A stretch of 64,000 bases of DNA from Sandaracinaceae bacterium. Lineage in GTDB: Bacteria > Myxococcota_A > Polyangia > Polyangiales > Sandaracinaceae. Each line of letters begins with the position of its first letter. Position 1 is the stretch's first letter. This document shows, piece after piece, positions 44,288-52,613 of this stretch. Made by a program: the position numbers and the translations under genes. Where the stretch lies: NCBI GenBank assembly GCA_019637095.1, contig JAHBWG010000020.1, positions 1 through 64,000 on the forward strand. Direction: 5' to 3'. The notes under the pieces are model-generated. The model worked only from the letters and a program-made list of their open reading frames with translations. It ran no database searches and was not told the origin of the DNA.

Positions 44288-44310
44288 CGTCCCAGAACGT
44301 CACCGCACCC
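44288..44310. repeat. IS right terminal inverted repeat
   Basis: Forward sequence begins CGTCCCAGAACG and ends CGCACCC; inverse match to 42668-42690. Confidence 0.75.
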
Positions 44311-44311
44311 T

Positions 44312-44319
44312 CGGAGCGG
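44312..44319. repeat. Target site duplication, right copy
   Basis: CGGAGCGG, identical to 42660-42667. Confidence 0.75.
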
Positions 44320-44582
44320 AAGACCGCCCGCAGTGCTTCCATGCGCTCGTCCTCCCGAATCAGCCAGGCCTGACCGTTCGCCTGTGCGAGCCGCTCTGCC
44401 CACTGCATTCGGATCGGGTGCCGGTCAGGGAAGACCTGGTACAGCGCCGACTCCGCGTCGGCGACCCATTGAAGAGCGGCGTCGGCGGGATAGAAGCGCC
44501 GGCCCATGTCTCTCTCGGCGGCCGCTCCCCAGGCGCGCTCCTCGATCTCGTCGAACCAACTTTGGAGGTCCCGTGGCGTCAC

Positions 44583-45092
44583 CTCGCCATCCTACCACCG
44601 TGACTGTCGGCAATAGACACGCTTTTCTACGTCTGTTCACCGGGGTCATGCCCCCCGGCGAGGCCTGGAAATTCGGTGACTACGACTCGTCCACCACCGC
44701 TACTCGCGCCGAGTCGCAGCGGCTCTAGCCTGGCTCCCGCGGACTCGTCTATGGGCTCGTGCCGTGACGACAGCTCTTGTCCAACGAGCAACGCGCATCC
44801 CGATCTTAGTGAGCCTCTCGGTCCGTAAGTTGCACGGCCGCCGCGCGGGTGCGCGGGGTACTCGAGAGCTGGGAGAGGGCGCCCGCGTGGCGAGCGCTCC
44901 CGTGACAGCCCGACAATCCATCGCGGCCACCGAGCAGCGTCGTGCCTCGCTCGCGGCTGCGAGCAGACGCCAGCCCAGCGGGGAGGTCTGGGTAGTTGAC
45001 GCGCGCGGTGGGCGTGCCAGAATGCCTGAACGCTTCCGCAGCTCTAACAGGGACGCGGCGCCAGGGTCCAACGGCCCAGAAAGAAGGAAAGA
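44583..45092. other. Intergenic stretch, 510 bases, no convincing gene
   Basis: Less GC-rich than native DNA. The left end should hold the promoter of the interrupted HEPN gene (reading left). A GTG-started frame 44764-45096 on the plus strand overlaps the next gene as GTGA, but its composition is unlike a protein. GGGGTCATGCCCCCCGG near 44650 can form a short hairpin. Nothing else was recognised. Confidence 0.4.
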
Positions 45093-45638
45093 GTGAAGAA
45101 GGAGAGACTGCGCGCCGAGGGCGCCAAAGCGATCTGTTCGGCCATCGAGCGGCTTGAGACCGGTATCCTCGCCCACGCTTTCGCAACGGGGGTCAGGTTC
45201 GAGTGGGAGCTAGACCGTCCCGCAGTTCTGGATGTCCACAACGCGTCCGCCGCCCAGGTCTTGCTGAACGCGCTCGGCGAGTTCCGCGCCCGCGACATGA
45301 TATGCGTTGAGCGTCGGGGCGCTCACTGGGCGCTCACGCACCAGTACGTGAGCCCCGGCGGGACAAGACCCAAGACGCTGCTGCGGGACGCCGCGCTCGA
45401 CGTGAAGCAGCGCCTGCTGGACGAGGCGGCCGCCTTCGCTGAGGCGTATCGCCAGCACTCCCAACGCGCCATCGAGCTCCGGGAGGAGCAGGCGAGCAAT
45501 CTGAACGGGAAGGTCGACGAGGCCCTCGCGATCCTCGGAGAGCCGCCACAAGTCGGAGAGCCGACCCAGACCCCGAGGCGCCGTGGTTTCGGTATGCAGG
45601 TCGATCGCGCGCCCAACGATAAGTGGCGCGGCGTCTGA
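45093..45638 (+). CDS. Hypothetical protein in the accessory island
   Basis: 181 aa from GTG 45093 with ribosome site AAGGAAAG just upstream. The sequence is mixed alpha/beta for about 100 residues (AICSAIERLETGILAHAF, ALGEFRARDMICVERRG), then a charged helix (VKQRLLDEAAAFAEAYRQH) and a short polar tail. No family recognised. Weaker third-position G/C than neighbours suggests foreign origin. Confidence 0.5.
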   Translation: MKKERLRAEGAKAICSAIERLETGILAHAFATGVRFEWELDRPAVLDVHNASAAQVLLNALGEFRARDMICVERRGAHWALTHQYVSPGGTRPKTLLRDAALDVKQRLLDEAAAFAEAYRQHSQRAIELREEQASNLNGKVDEALAILGEPPQVGEPTQTPRRRGFGMQVDRAPNDKWRGV

Positions 45639-45654
45639 CAGGCCACGCCGAGAG

Positions 45655-45959
45655 GGACCACCACGAGCAGCGGACGCAGCGCGTTCCCCGGCGCCCAGCC
45701 GCGCGTCACGGCGAGCGAGACCGGCACGGAGTGGAGCGCCATCGACAGCGGGCACAGCGCCTTCGCGGCTTCGGCCGTCTGCTCCAGCTCCTCGTCGGTG
45801 ATGCCGGGGAAGGACGCCTCGAGGTCGAGGTGGATGCGCGTGATCGCGAAGCCCCCCTCGATCGCCGAGACGGTCACGGTCGCGCCGACGTTCGAGCTTC
45901 TCCAGGGTGTACCCCTCGAGCTCGAGCGCGTAGCCGAGGGACTGATCGTCCGCGAGCGA
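45655..45959 (-). pseudogene. Truncated, frameshifted osmC-family relic
   Basis: One frame reads SLADDQSLGYALELEGYTLEKL and the next reads VGATVTVSAIEGGFAITRIH, then PGITDEELEQTAEAAKALCP with the conserved second-cysteine region of OsmC/Ohr peroxidases. An extra base in the TT run near 45891 explains the shift. The N-terminal half with the first catalytic cysteine is missing, and the 3' end runs on without a normal stop. It begins 7 bases after the stop of the beta-propeller gene on the same strand. OsmC proteins reduce organic hydroperoxides; this copy is dead. Confidence 0.7.
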
Positions 45960-45965
45960 CCGTCC

Positions 45966-47873
45966 TCACCATGCCACGGGGCCGCCGGCCAGCTCCGGCC
46001 AGAGCAGCCAGCGCCGCACCTCGCGCAGCCCCGCGGTGGCGCCCCCACGCGTCCAGCCGTCCTGCGTCCCGATCTCGGCGCCCTCGCGCGCGTCGAGCAC
46101 GTGGACCTGGCCCGCGTACGTGCCGACCGCGAGCAGGCCGAGCGCCGGGTGATGGTCCGCGCTCGATCCCGACGACCCGAGGACCTGGGCCGCGAGCAGC
46201 CGCGCGTCCGGCGTCACCACGCGGAGCACGCCCGCGCCGACCAGCGCGAACGCGCCGCGCTCGGCACCGAGCCAGCCCGCCACGTCGGGCGCGAGCCACG
46301 CGCCGGCGTAGACCCGAAGCCCGTCGTCGATGACCCGGAGGTGCGGGGACTCCTCGTAGTGCTCGCTCCGGGCCCCCGCGCCCGCGATCGTGTCGAAGTA
46401 GCCCGTAGCGCCCGCGTAGAAGTGGCACGCGTTGAGCGCGACACCGCGACCGTCGTCGGTGAAGCACGCGAAGTGCGGGTACTCGCTGCGCGGCCCGACG
46501 CTCGCGCGCTCGACGATCGCGCCGTCCGCCCCGATCGCGCGCAGCTCGTGCAGCGAGCCCTGGCTGCCGCTCACCACGAGCGCCCCGTCGTCGGAGAGGT
46601 CGCCGTGCAGCATGTCCTGCCCTGCGCCGCCGAGGTAGCGCCACGCGGGCTCACCCGGGCGACGCGAGCCGAGGAAGACGCCCTGCCGGTAGCCGACCAC
46701 GAGGACACGCTGACCATCGCCGGAGAGCCGCACGAGCTCGAGCCGCAACGGCTCATCGGCTCGGTCGTCGCGCAGCGCCCCCAAGGGCAGGAGCGCCCTC
46801 CAGTCGGGCCACGGGAACATCCCCTCGACCGGCCCCTCGAGCGACGCGAGCACCTCGATGCCCACGTTGGGCCGCGCGAGGGCGAGGCGCGTGTGGGCGC
46901 GGTTCGCCGCCACGGCGACCACGCCGGGCACGAGCTCCGCGCCGCCACCACGCAGCCGGAGGACGCGCGCCGGCAGGTACGCGGGTCCTGCGCGCACGAC
47001 GAGATCGTCCGGCCCGAGAATCGTCACGTGCCCGATCGGCAGCCCGGCGCCCGGCGGGAAGCGGTGGACGAACGGCATGCACGCGTGGTCGAACGCCGCA
47101 CGCGCGGCGCCGGGCTCGTCTCGCAGCGCGAGGACCGCGGCGACCACCGCGTCGCCGAGCTCCGCCTCGCGTGGGTCGGGCGCGAGCTCCACCTCCACGC
47201 CCCGCTCGTAGATCCCGACGAGCCCCTCGTGCTGCGCCGCGAAGTGCGCGCGTCCCGCCTCGTTCCACCGGCGCGAGAGCGGCGTGACGTCGATCTCCCT
47301 TCCCTCCTCGCGCGGCGGGAAGAGCGTGGTCGTGATCTCGTGCCATCGCGGATCCGCGCGGAGCGGGGCGAGCGCAGGATCGGTCGCGAGCGCGGTGGGA
47401 TCGAGCCCGCCGCGCATCCCCTCGCGCACCACCTCGAGCGCGAGCTCGTGCGCACCGATACGGGTCGCGACCGCAGCGACGTGGGCCGTCATCGCGGTCC
47501 ACTCGCGCACGCGGAGCAGCGCGCTCTCGAGGAGCACCCGGACGCGCTGCGGATCGATCACGCTGCCCGTGGACGGGAGGTGCCGCACCAGCCGTATCAC
47601 CTCGCCCAGCGGCTCGGCGCCGAGGCGCGCGCCGATCGCCTCGTAGATCGTGAAGGCCTCGACCGGACGCCCGCCGCTCGCCAGCACGCGCGCGAGGAGG
47701 CCCGCCTTGTTCCGCATCGGCTCGCTCGCGGCCAGGATCGGCTCGCGCTCCTCGCTCGAGAGCGCGAGCAGCACCTCGCCGTGTCGATCGTGGCGGAAGT
47801 CGCTCGCGAGCTGCTTCACCCGCCCCGCAGCGACCGCCGCCCGCACCGCCGCCGTGTCGTCCCAGTCTCCCAT
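45966..47873 (-). CDS. Hypothetical protein with helical N-terminus and beta-propeller-like C-terminus
   Basis: 635 aa from ATG 47873 (GTG 47876 possible) with GAGG about 10 bases upstream. The first 210 residues are helical and Arg-rich, perhaps TPR/ANK-like (RPVEAFTIYEAIGARLGAEP). Residues 260-635 show repeated strand patterns such as LRLELVRLSGDGQRVLVVGY and HPALGLLAVGTYAGQVHVLD, suggesting a WD40-like propeller. No signal peptide. Function unknown. It shares a 130-base divergent region with the HNH gene. Confidence 0.6.
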   Translation of the reverse strand: MGDWDDTAAVRAAVAAGRVKQLASDFRHDRHGEVLLALSSEEREPILAASEPMRNKAGLLARVLASGGRPVEAFTIYEAIGARLGAEPLGEVIRLVRHLPSTGSVIDPQRVRVLLESALLRVREWTAMTAHVAAVATRIGAHELALEVVREGMRGGLDPTALATDPALAPLRADPRWHEITTTLFPPREEGREIDVTPLSRRWNEAGRAHFAAQHEGLVGIYERGVEVELAPDPREAELGDAVVAAVLALRDEPGAARAAFDHACMPFVHRFPPGAGLPIGHVTILGPDDLVVRAGPAYLPARVLRLRGGGAELVPGVVAVAANRAHTRLALARPNVGIEVLASLEGPVEGMFPWPDWRALLPLGALRDDRADEPLRLELVRLSGDGQRVLVVGYRQGVFLGSRRPGEPAWRYLGGAGQDMLHGDLSDDGALVVSGSQGSLHELRAIGADGAIVERASVGPRSEYPHFACFTDDGRGVALNACHFYAGATGYFDTIAGAGARSEHYEESPHLRVIDDGLRVYAGAWLAPDVAGWLGAERGAFALVGAGVLRVVTPDARLLAAQVLGSSGSSADHHPALGLLAVGTYAGQVHVLDAREGAEIGTQDGWTRGGATAGLREVRRWLLWPELAGGPVAW

Positions 47874-48006
47874 CACAGCACCTCGCCCCGCCTTTTACCC
47901 GCTCCACGCGGTGAGTGCGCGGCGAGCCCAGATCGGCGAGGCCAACAACACGCTTCATCTCGACAAAGAGTGTGCATTGAACCAATCGATATGCCACGCC
48001 CATCGC

Positions 48007-49416
48007 ATGCTGAACGCATGCACAGCCTCAGACTCCTTCGACCCATGTTTCATGGGCGTCGACATGGACGCAGCCGAGGCCGAGCTGGCCACGTTGGATG
48101 CGCACATCAATGCAGCAATCCACCGGCGTCTCGAGCTGATTCGCCTCATCGACGCGTCGGGTCGGTGGGCCGAACGAGGCCCGAAGTCGTGCGCTCATTG
48201 GCTGAGCTGGCGCCTCAACCTCGAGCCCGGCACCGCCCGCGAGCAGGTGCGGGTCGCCAACCGCCTCGCCGAGCTGCCTCGCCTCGACGAGGAGCTGAAG
48301 CACGCCCGCGTGACCTACTCCCAGGTGCGCGCGATCACGCGCGTCGCGACGGGCGAGAACGAGGCGCGGCTCATCGAGCTCGCCAAGGTCTCCACCGCCG
48401 CGCAGCTCGAGCGCATCGTGCGCGGGGTGCGGGAGGTGAACGCGCAGGTGGACGGCACGGCCGACGGCTCGCACACGCTCGATCGTTGGGTGCGCCAACG
48501 ACCGATGGGCGACGGGACGGCGCGCGTCGAGGCGCAGCTCACCGTGGACGAGGCCGCCCTCTTGATGGAGGCGATCCAGACGATGCGCTCGTCGATGCGC
48601 GCCGAGCAGGTGGATGCGACTGCCCAGAGCGTGGACGCGCCCAGCGCACCGAAGCCGAGCTTCGCAGACGCGCTGGTGCGGATGGCGGAGGAGGTCGAGG
48701 CGCACGACCGGGCCGCTCGCGAGACGTCGCGGACCGGCGGCGAGCGCACCTCGCTGGTGCTCCACCTCGCGCCCGATCTGCTCGCGCCCGATTCGCCCGC
48801 CTCGGACGACGCGGCGTCCGGTGACTCGCCGTGGTCGGCCTCCCTCGACGACGGGACGCGCGTTTCCGCGGAAACGTTTCGGCGCCTCGCGTGCGACTGC
48901 TCGCTGATCGCGGTGAGCGGCTCCGGCGACGAACGCGGCGACGGGCTCGACGTCGGCCGCAAGACGCGCAAGGTCCCCGCCGCGCTGCGGCGCGCCATCA
49001 CCCTTCGCGACCGCGGGTGCGCGTTCCCCGGCTGCACGCACGACCGCTTCGTCGACTGCCACCACATCGAGCACTGGGCCGACGGCGGCGCGACGAGCAA
49101 GGACAACCTCATCACCCTCTGCACCTTCCACCACCGGCTCGTGCACGAAGGCGGGTGGTCGCTCGCGTTCGACGCGGAGCGGAACCTCGAGCTCCGCGCG
49201 CCGGACGGTCGCTCGCTGCCGCGGGTGCACCGCCCGAGCCCCGAGCAGCGCGGTGAACGGCTGCTGGAGCAGCTCCTCCTCGCCCACGTCGAGCTCGCGC
49301 TCGACGACGAGACCGCCTTCCCGATGTGGAGTGGGGAGCCGCCCGACTACGATGCGTGCGTAGCGGCGGTGCGCGGACCGGGCTCCGAGCGCTCGACGGG
49401 CTCACTCCTGCATTGA
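48007..49416 (+). CDS. DUF222 / HNH-endonuclease protein (13E12 type)
   Basis: 469 aa from ATG 48007 (ATG 48052 is an equally good start). The N-terminal DUF222 domain (about 20-300) includes GPKSCAHWLSWRLNLEPGTA and LPRLDEELKHARVTYSQVRA; a C-terminal HNH nuclease (about 330-385) has RGCAFPGCTHDRFVDCHHI, then DNLITLCTFHHRLVHEGG, with the expected His and Asn. These proteins are numerous in actinobacteria and myxobacteria and usually of unknown role. The region upstream (47930-48000) is AT-rich for this genome and could hold its promoter. Confidence 0.85.
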   Translation: MLNACTASDSFDPCFMGVDMDAAEAELATLDAHINAAIHRRLELIRLIDASGRWAERGPKSCAHWLSWRLNLEPGTAREQVRVANRLAELPRLDEELKHARVTYSQVRAITRVATGENEARLIELAKVSTAAQLERIVRGVREVNAQVDGTADGSHTLDRWVRQRPMGDGTARVEAQLTVDEAALLMEAIQTMRSSMRAEQVDATAQSVDAPSAPKPSFADALVRMAEEVEAHDRAARETSRTGGERTSLVLHLAPDLLAPDSPASDDAASGDSPWSASLDDGTRVSAETFRRLACDCSLIAVSGSGDERGDGLDVGRKTRKVPAALRRAITLRDRGCAFPGCTHDRFVDCHHIEHWADGGATSKDNLITLCTFHHRLVHEGGWSLAFDAERNLELRAPDGRSLPRVHRPSPEQRGERLLEQLLLAHVELALDDETAFPMWSGEPPDYDACVAAVRGPGSERSTGSLLH

Positions 49417-49496
49417 TCGCGAGCGCCCGGCCGTCGCGCGCGCGAGCTCGCACTTTGGGGACTGGCTGGGCGACTTCACTTCTGTCCGGGCGCCGC

Positions 49497-49724
49497 GCCC
49501 TCGCGAGCGCGACGATCACGCGCTCGTCCGCGCGGCGCTGGCGCGCGGTATCGTGCGCGCGTGAAGGAGCGCAGGAGCGTCCAGTACGAGGGGGTCGACG
49601 ACGGCTACTTCGCCGAGCGCGGGCTGCGCCGCCACGCGCGCGTATGGTCGCTCTGGGCGCTCGGCGTCGGCGCGGTGATCAGCGGCGACTTCTTCGGCTG
49701 GAACTTCGGCCTGCGCGAGGGCGG
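49497..49724. repeat. Right copy of the direct repeat flanking the island
   Basis: Starts with a relic of the lipoprotein gene 3' end (a frame here still reads ALASATITRSSARR against VLASTTITLSFARL) and continues into the intact start of the permease. The match to 41941-42162 ends after GLREG of the permease. Confidence 0.85.
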
Positions 49725-51012
49725 CTTCGGCGGGATGCTCGCCGCGACCGTGATCATCACGGTGATGTACGCGGGCCTGTGCTTCTCGGTCGCCGAGATG
49801 TCGCCCGCGCTGCCGCACACCGGCGGCGCGTACTCGTTCGCCCGCACCGCGATGGGGCCGTGGGGCGCGTACCTCACGGGCCTCGCCGAGAACATGGAGT
49901 ACGTGCTGACCCCGGCGGTGATCGTGGTCGCGATCGGGAGCTACCTCGGCGCGATCTTCGGTACGCCCGAGTGGGCCGCGCCGCTCCTCTGGCTCCTCGC
50001 GTACGGCGTGTTCGTCGGGCTCAACGTGCTCGGCGTCGAGGCGAGCTTCCGCTTCACCGTCGTCATCACGCTCGCGGCGCTCGCCACGCTCGTGGTGTTC
50101 TACGTCGGCGCGATCGGGCACTTCGATCTCGCGCACGCCCTCGACCTCGAGGGCCCGAGCCGCTGGCTCCCGCGCGGCCCCCTCGGGATCCTCGGCGCGC
50201 TGCCGTTCGCGATGTGGTTCTTCCTCGCCATCGAGCAGCTCCCGCTCGCCGCCGAGGAGGCGCACGACCCGGTGCGCGACATGCCGCGCGGCATCCTCTA
50301 CGGGCTCGCCACGCTCGTCGCGCTCGCGTTCCTCACGCTGGTGCTCTCGAGCGCGATGCCGCCCGGCGCGGCCGCGCTCGCGCGGAGCGAGGAGCCGCTG
50401 TTCGAGGGCTTCCGCACCATCTTCGGCGAGGGGATCGGGAGCCGCGGGCTCGCCCTCGTCGCGGTGACGGGGCTCGTCGCGAGCTTCCACGCGATCATCT
50501 TCGCGTACGGGCGCCAGATCTACTCGCTCTCGCGCGCCGGCTACTTCCCGCGCTGGCTCAGCGTGACGGGCAAGAAGCGCAAGACGCCGCACGTCGCGCT
50601 GATCGTCGGCGCCGCGCTCGGCTACGCGGTCGCGCTCGCCATCCACTTCCTCGGCAGCGGCCACCCGGTCGGCGCGGTGCTCCTCAACATGGCCGTGTTC
50701 GGCGCGGTGATCAGCTACATCCTGCAGATGCTCTCGTACGTGCTCCTGCGCGTGAAGTTCCCGAAGCTCGCGCGGCCGTACCGGAGCCCGCTCGGGATCG
50801 CGGGGGCGCTGATCGCGCTCGTGATCTCCGTCGTGACGCTGATCGCGCTGTTCGTCGTCGACCCGATCTACCGCCTCGTCGTCGTCGGCGCGGCGATCTG
50901 GTACGCGCTCGGGCTCGTCTACTTCGCGGTGTACGCGCGCCACCGGCTCGTGTTCTCGCCCGAGGAGGAGTTCGCCGCGCGCTACGAAGCGGAGCACGGC
51001 AAGTCGCGCTGA
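49561..51012 (+). CDS. APC-superfamily amino acid permease (ethanolamine permease-like)
   Basis: 483 aa from GTG 49561 with about 12 membrane helices. VGAVISGDFFGWNFGLREGG in helix 1 and SVAEMSPALPHTGGAYSFAR in helix 2-3 are the substrate-binding unwound region of the EAT (ethanolamine/amino acid transporter) branch; FAYGRQIYSLSRAGYFPRWL follows helix 8. It imports ethanolamine or an amino acid by cation symport or exchange. No ethanolamine ammonia-lyase is nearby, so the substrate is uncertain. Its 5' end is duplicated at 42003. Confidence 0.85.
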   Translation: MKERRSVQYEGVDDGYFAERGLRRHARVWSLWALGVGAVISGDFFGWNFGLREGGFGGMLAATVIITVMYAGLCFSVAEMSPALPHTGGAYSFARTAMGPWGAYLTGLAENMEYVLTPAVIVVAIGSYLGAIFGTPEWAAPLLWLLAYGVFVGLNVLGVEASFRFTVVITLAALATLVVFYVGAIGHFDLAHALDLEGPSRWLPRGPLGILGALPFAMWFFLAIEQLPLAAEEAHDPVRDMPRGILYGLATLVALAFLTLVLSSAMPPGAAALARSEEPLFEGFRTIFGEGIGSRGLALVAVTGLVASFHAIIFAYGRQIYSLSRAGYFPRWLSVTGKKRKTPHVALIVGAALGYAVALAIHFLGSGHPVGAVLLNMAVFGAVISYILQMLSYVLLRVKFPKLARPYRSPLGIAGALIALVISVVTLIALFVVDPIYRLVVVGAAIWYALGLVYFAVYARHRLVFSPEEEFAARYEAEHGKSR

Positions 51013-51055
51013 CAGGCCGAGACGTGCCCTCTACCCCGCGCTACGCTGAACCGCG

Positions 51056-51622
51056 ATGACCGCGGCCGAGACGACTCGCCTGACCTACGACGAGTACCTG
51101 GCGCTCGAGGCGCAGGGGCCCGTGAAGCACGAGTACCTCCGCGGCGTCGCCTGGGCGATGGCGGGCGGCACCATCGAGCACGCGCGGCTGCAAGCCGCGG
51201 TCGTGGGAGAGCTTCGCGCCGCGCTCGCGGGCGAGCCCTGCGTGGTCTTGAGCTCGGACGGACGCGTCCGCGTCGACGCCACCGATCGCACGACCTACCC
51301 GGACGCCTCCGTCGTCTGCGGACCGCGCGTGACCTCGCCGGTCGACCGCCACGCGATCACCAACCCCAAGGTCCTCGTCGAGGTCCTCTCGAGCGAGACC
51401 GAGCGCGACGACCGGGGCGAGAAGTTCGCCCACTACCGGCGGCTCGACTCGCTCGAGGAGTACGTCCTCGTGAGCCAAGACGAGCGCCGCATCGAGGTGT
51501 TCCGCCGCACGCCGGAGGGCTGGATCCTGAGCGAGGCGCTCGCGGGCGAGCGGATCGCGCTCGGCTCGATCGGCGTCGTGCTCGATGTCGACGCGGTCTA
51601 CTTCGACCCCGCCGGCGCGTGA
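51056..51622 (+). CDS. Uma2-family protein (PD-(D/E)XK nuclease fold)
   Basis: 188 aa. It starts TRLTYDEYLALE, then HEYLRGVAWAMAGGT, YPDASVVCGPR (Asp), KVLVEVLSSETERDDRGEKF (Glu and Lys of the nuclease core) and LDSLEEYVLVSQDERRIEVF. This is the DUF820/Uma2 pattern, abundant in cyanobacteria and myxobacteria. Nuclease activity is predicted by fold only. It stands alone downstream of the permease. Confidence 0.88.
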   Translation: MTAAETTRLTYDEYLALEAQGPVKHEYLRGVAWAMAGGTIEHARLQAAVVGELRAALAGEPCVVLSSDGRVRVDATDRTTYPDASVVCGPRVTSPVDRHAITNPKVLVEVLSSETERDDRGEKFAHYRRLDSLEEYVLVSQDERRIEVFRRTPEGWILSEALAGERIALGSIGVVLDVDAVYFDPAGA

Positions 51623-51643
51623 GGTGGCCGGAGGTCGCTGGAT

Positions 51644-52564
51644 CTAGAGCGCGCCCTCGGGGAGCTCGGCGCCGTCCGGGACCATGCGGAGCACGCGGCG
51701 CGGAGGCTCGGTCAGGGACTCGTCGCGCGCGTGCACGTGGAGGACGCCGAAGGGCGCCTCCACCGTGTGTCCGTCCTCGACCACCTCGCCGTCGAGGAGG
51801 TAGCCCGAGAGGTTGCGCAACAAGCCCGCGACCTGGTTCGGGTCGACGTCGCGCGTGATCAACACCTCGACGTCGGGGAGGAAGAAGCGATCCAGCCCGA
51901 CCGTGTCCATCATCGACCACGTCGGGTCGATGTTGAACAGGCGGACGTGCGAGAAGAGCTCGAGCGGCGTGGCCCCCTCGGCCTCCGGCGAGTCGAGCAC
52001 CCGCTCGACGCCCTCGGCCGGCAAGAGCACCTCGGCGTTCGGGTCGAAGTAGGCGATCGCACCCTCGAGCGACAGGAGCGGCCGCACGACCTGGAGCATG
52101 GCGTGGATCTCCTCGAACGCGCTCCAGCCCTCGGGCATCACGCGGCTCTCGGGGCCCGCGCCGACGAGGTAGCTCGTGCGCATGCGGACGAAGGCCCGGT
52201 GCCCCGAGACCGCGCGAGCGGCGTCTCGGAACGCGACCGCCTGCCCCACCGCGCGCTCCAGGTTCCTGGGGAACACCAGCGGGCCGAACGCGCCCATGCT
52301 CCACGCGGCGAAGAGCGCGGGCTCCTTCTCGGGGTCGCCCATCGTGTCGGGCCAGGCGTGCGCGACGACGTCGACGTGCACGTGCCCACCGGACGGCTCG
52401 CCGAACGGCACGAGCAGCTCCGTGCCGCCCGAGAGCCAGCTGGGCTCGGCGCTCCGGCGCGTGACGGGGACGTCGAGCGCGTCGAGGGCGCTGGCGACGG
52501 CCTCGCTCGAGGGAGCGTCGGCGAAGAGCACCGTCGCGCTCTGGGTGAAGAATCCGCGCGGCAT
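51644..52564 (-). CDS. Hypothetical cytoplasmic protein (possible DUF4261-like)
   Basis: 306 aa from ATG 52564. It begins FFTQSATVLFADAPS and contains a LFAAWSMGAFGPLVFPRNLERA segment and a C-terminal domain with LSGYLLDGEVVEDGHTVEAP. The order resembles DUF4261-containing proteins, but I could not confirm this. No signal peptide or membrane helix. It lies between convergent Uma2 and codirectional xerC. Confidence 0.55.
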   Translation of the reverse strand: MPRGFFTQSATVLFADAPSSEAVASALDALDVPVTRRSAEPSWLSGGTELLVPFGEPSGGHVHVDVVAHAWPDTMGDPEKEPALFAAWSMGAFGPLVFPRNLERAVGQAVAFRDAARAVSGHRAFVRMRTSYLVGAGPESRVMPEGWSAFEEIHAMLQVVRPLLSLEGAIAYFDPNAEVLLPAEGVERVLDSPEAEGATPLELFSHVRLFNIDPTWSMMDTVGLDRFFLPDVEVLITRDVDPNQVAGLLRNLSGYLLDGEVVEDGHTVEAPFGVLHVHARDESLTEPPRRVLRMVPDGAELPEGAL

Positions 52565-52613
52565 CGCGCCGAGTAACGCACCCCCTCGCGCGGACCGCAA
52601 GCGGCCCTCGACC

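Larger units (their letters stand above)
42667..44311 (+). mobile_element. Complete insertion sequence (DDE transposase, ISKra4/ISLre2-like by resemblance)
   Basis: About 1.64 kb with one transposase gene. Terminal inverted repeats: inward from the left GGGTGCGATCCCGATTTGGG (42668 on) and inward from the right GGGTGCGGTGACGTTCTGGG (44310 back), both continuing ACG; 17 of 23 positions agree. The flanks are direct copies CGGAGCG(G) at 42660 and 44312. The element is less GC-rich than its surroundings, and the preserved repeats suggest recent arrival. Family assignment is tentative. Confidence 0.85.
42247..44582 (-). pseudogene. HEPN-domain protein gene interrupted by an insertion sequence
   Basis: Two halves on the minus strand. 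The 5' half (44582 to about 44312, from GTG) encodes 90 residues including WFDEIEERAWGAAAERD and ALYQVFPDRHP. The 3' half (about 42667 to 42247) encodes the HEPN-like core with ELLAQADALASAGHYLAGAV and RNQAAH, the Rx4H motif of HEPN domains. The IS at 42667-44311 separates them; deleting it with one target copy joins VFRS to AARQLRAG in frame with no stop, giving about 227 aa. HEPN proteins are often RNases in toxin or defence systems; the role here is unknown, and the gene is now inactive. Confidence 0.8.

Noticed and set aside
44764-45096. 110-codon frame overlapping the 181-aa gene as GTGA
   Set aside because: Composition is Arg/Ser/Ala-rich with no domain pattern, and no good ribosome site is seen; the overlap is probably chance.
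48007-49416. DUF222/HNH protein as a homing endonuclease that moved the island
   Set aside because: This family is common and dispersed without intron or intein context; nothing at the island edges looks like a homing site.
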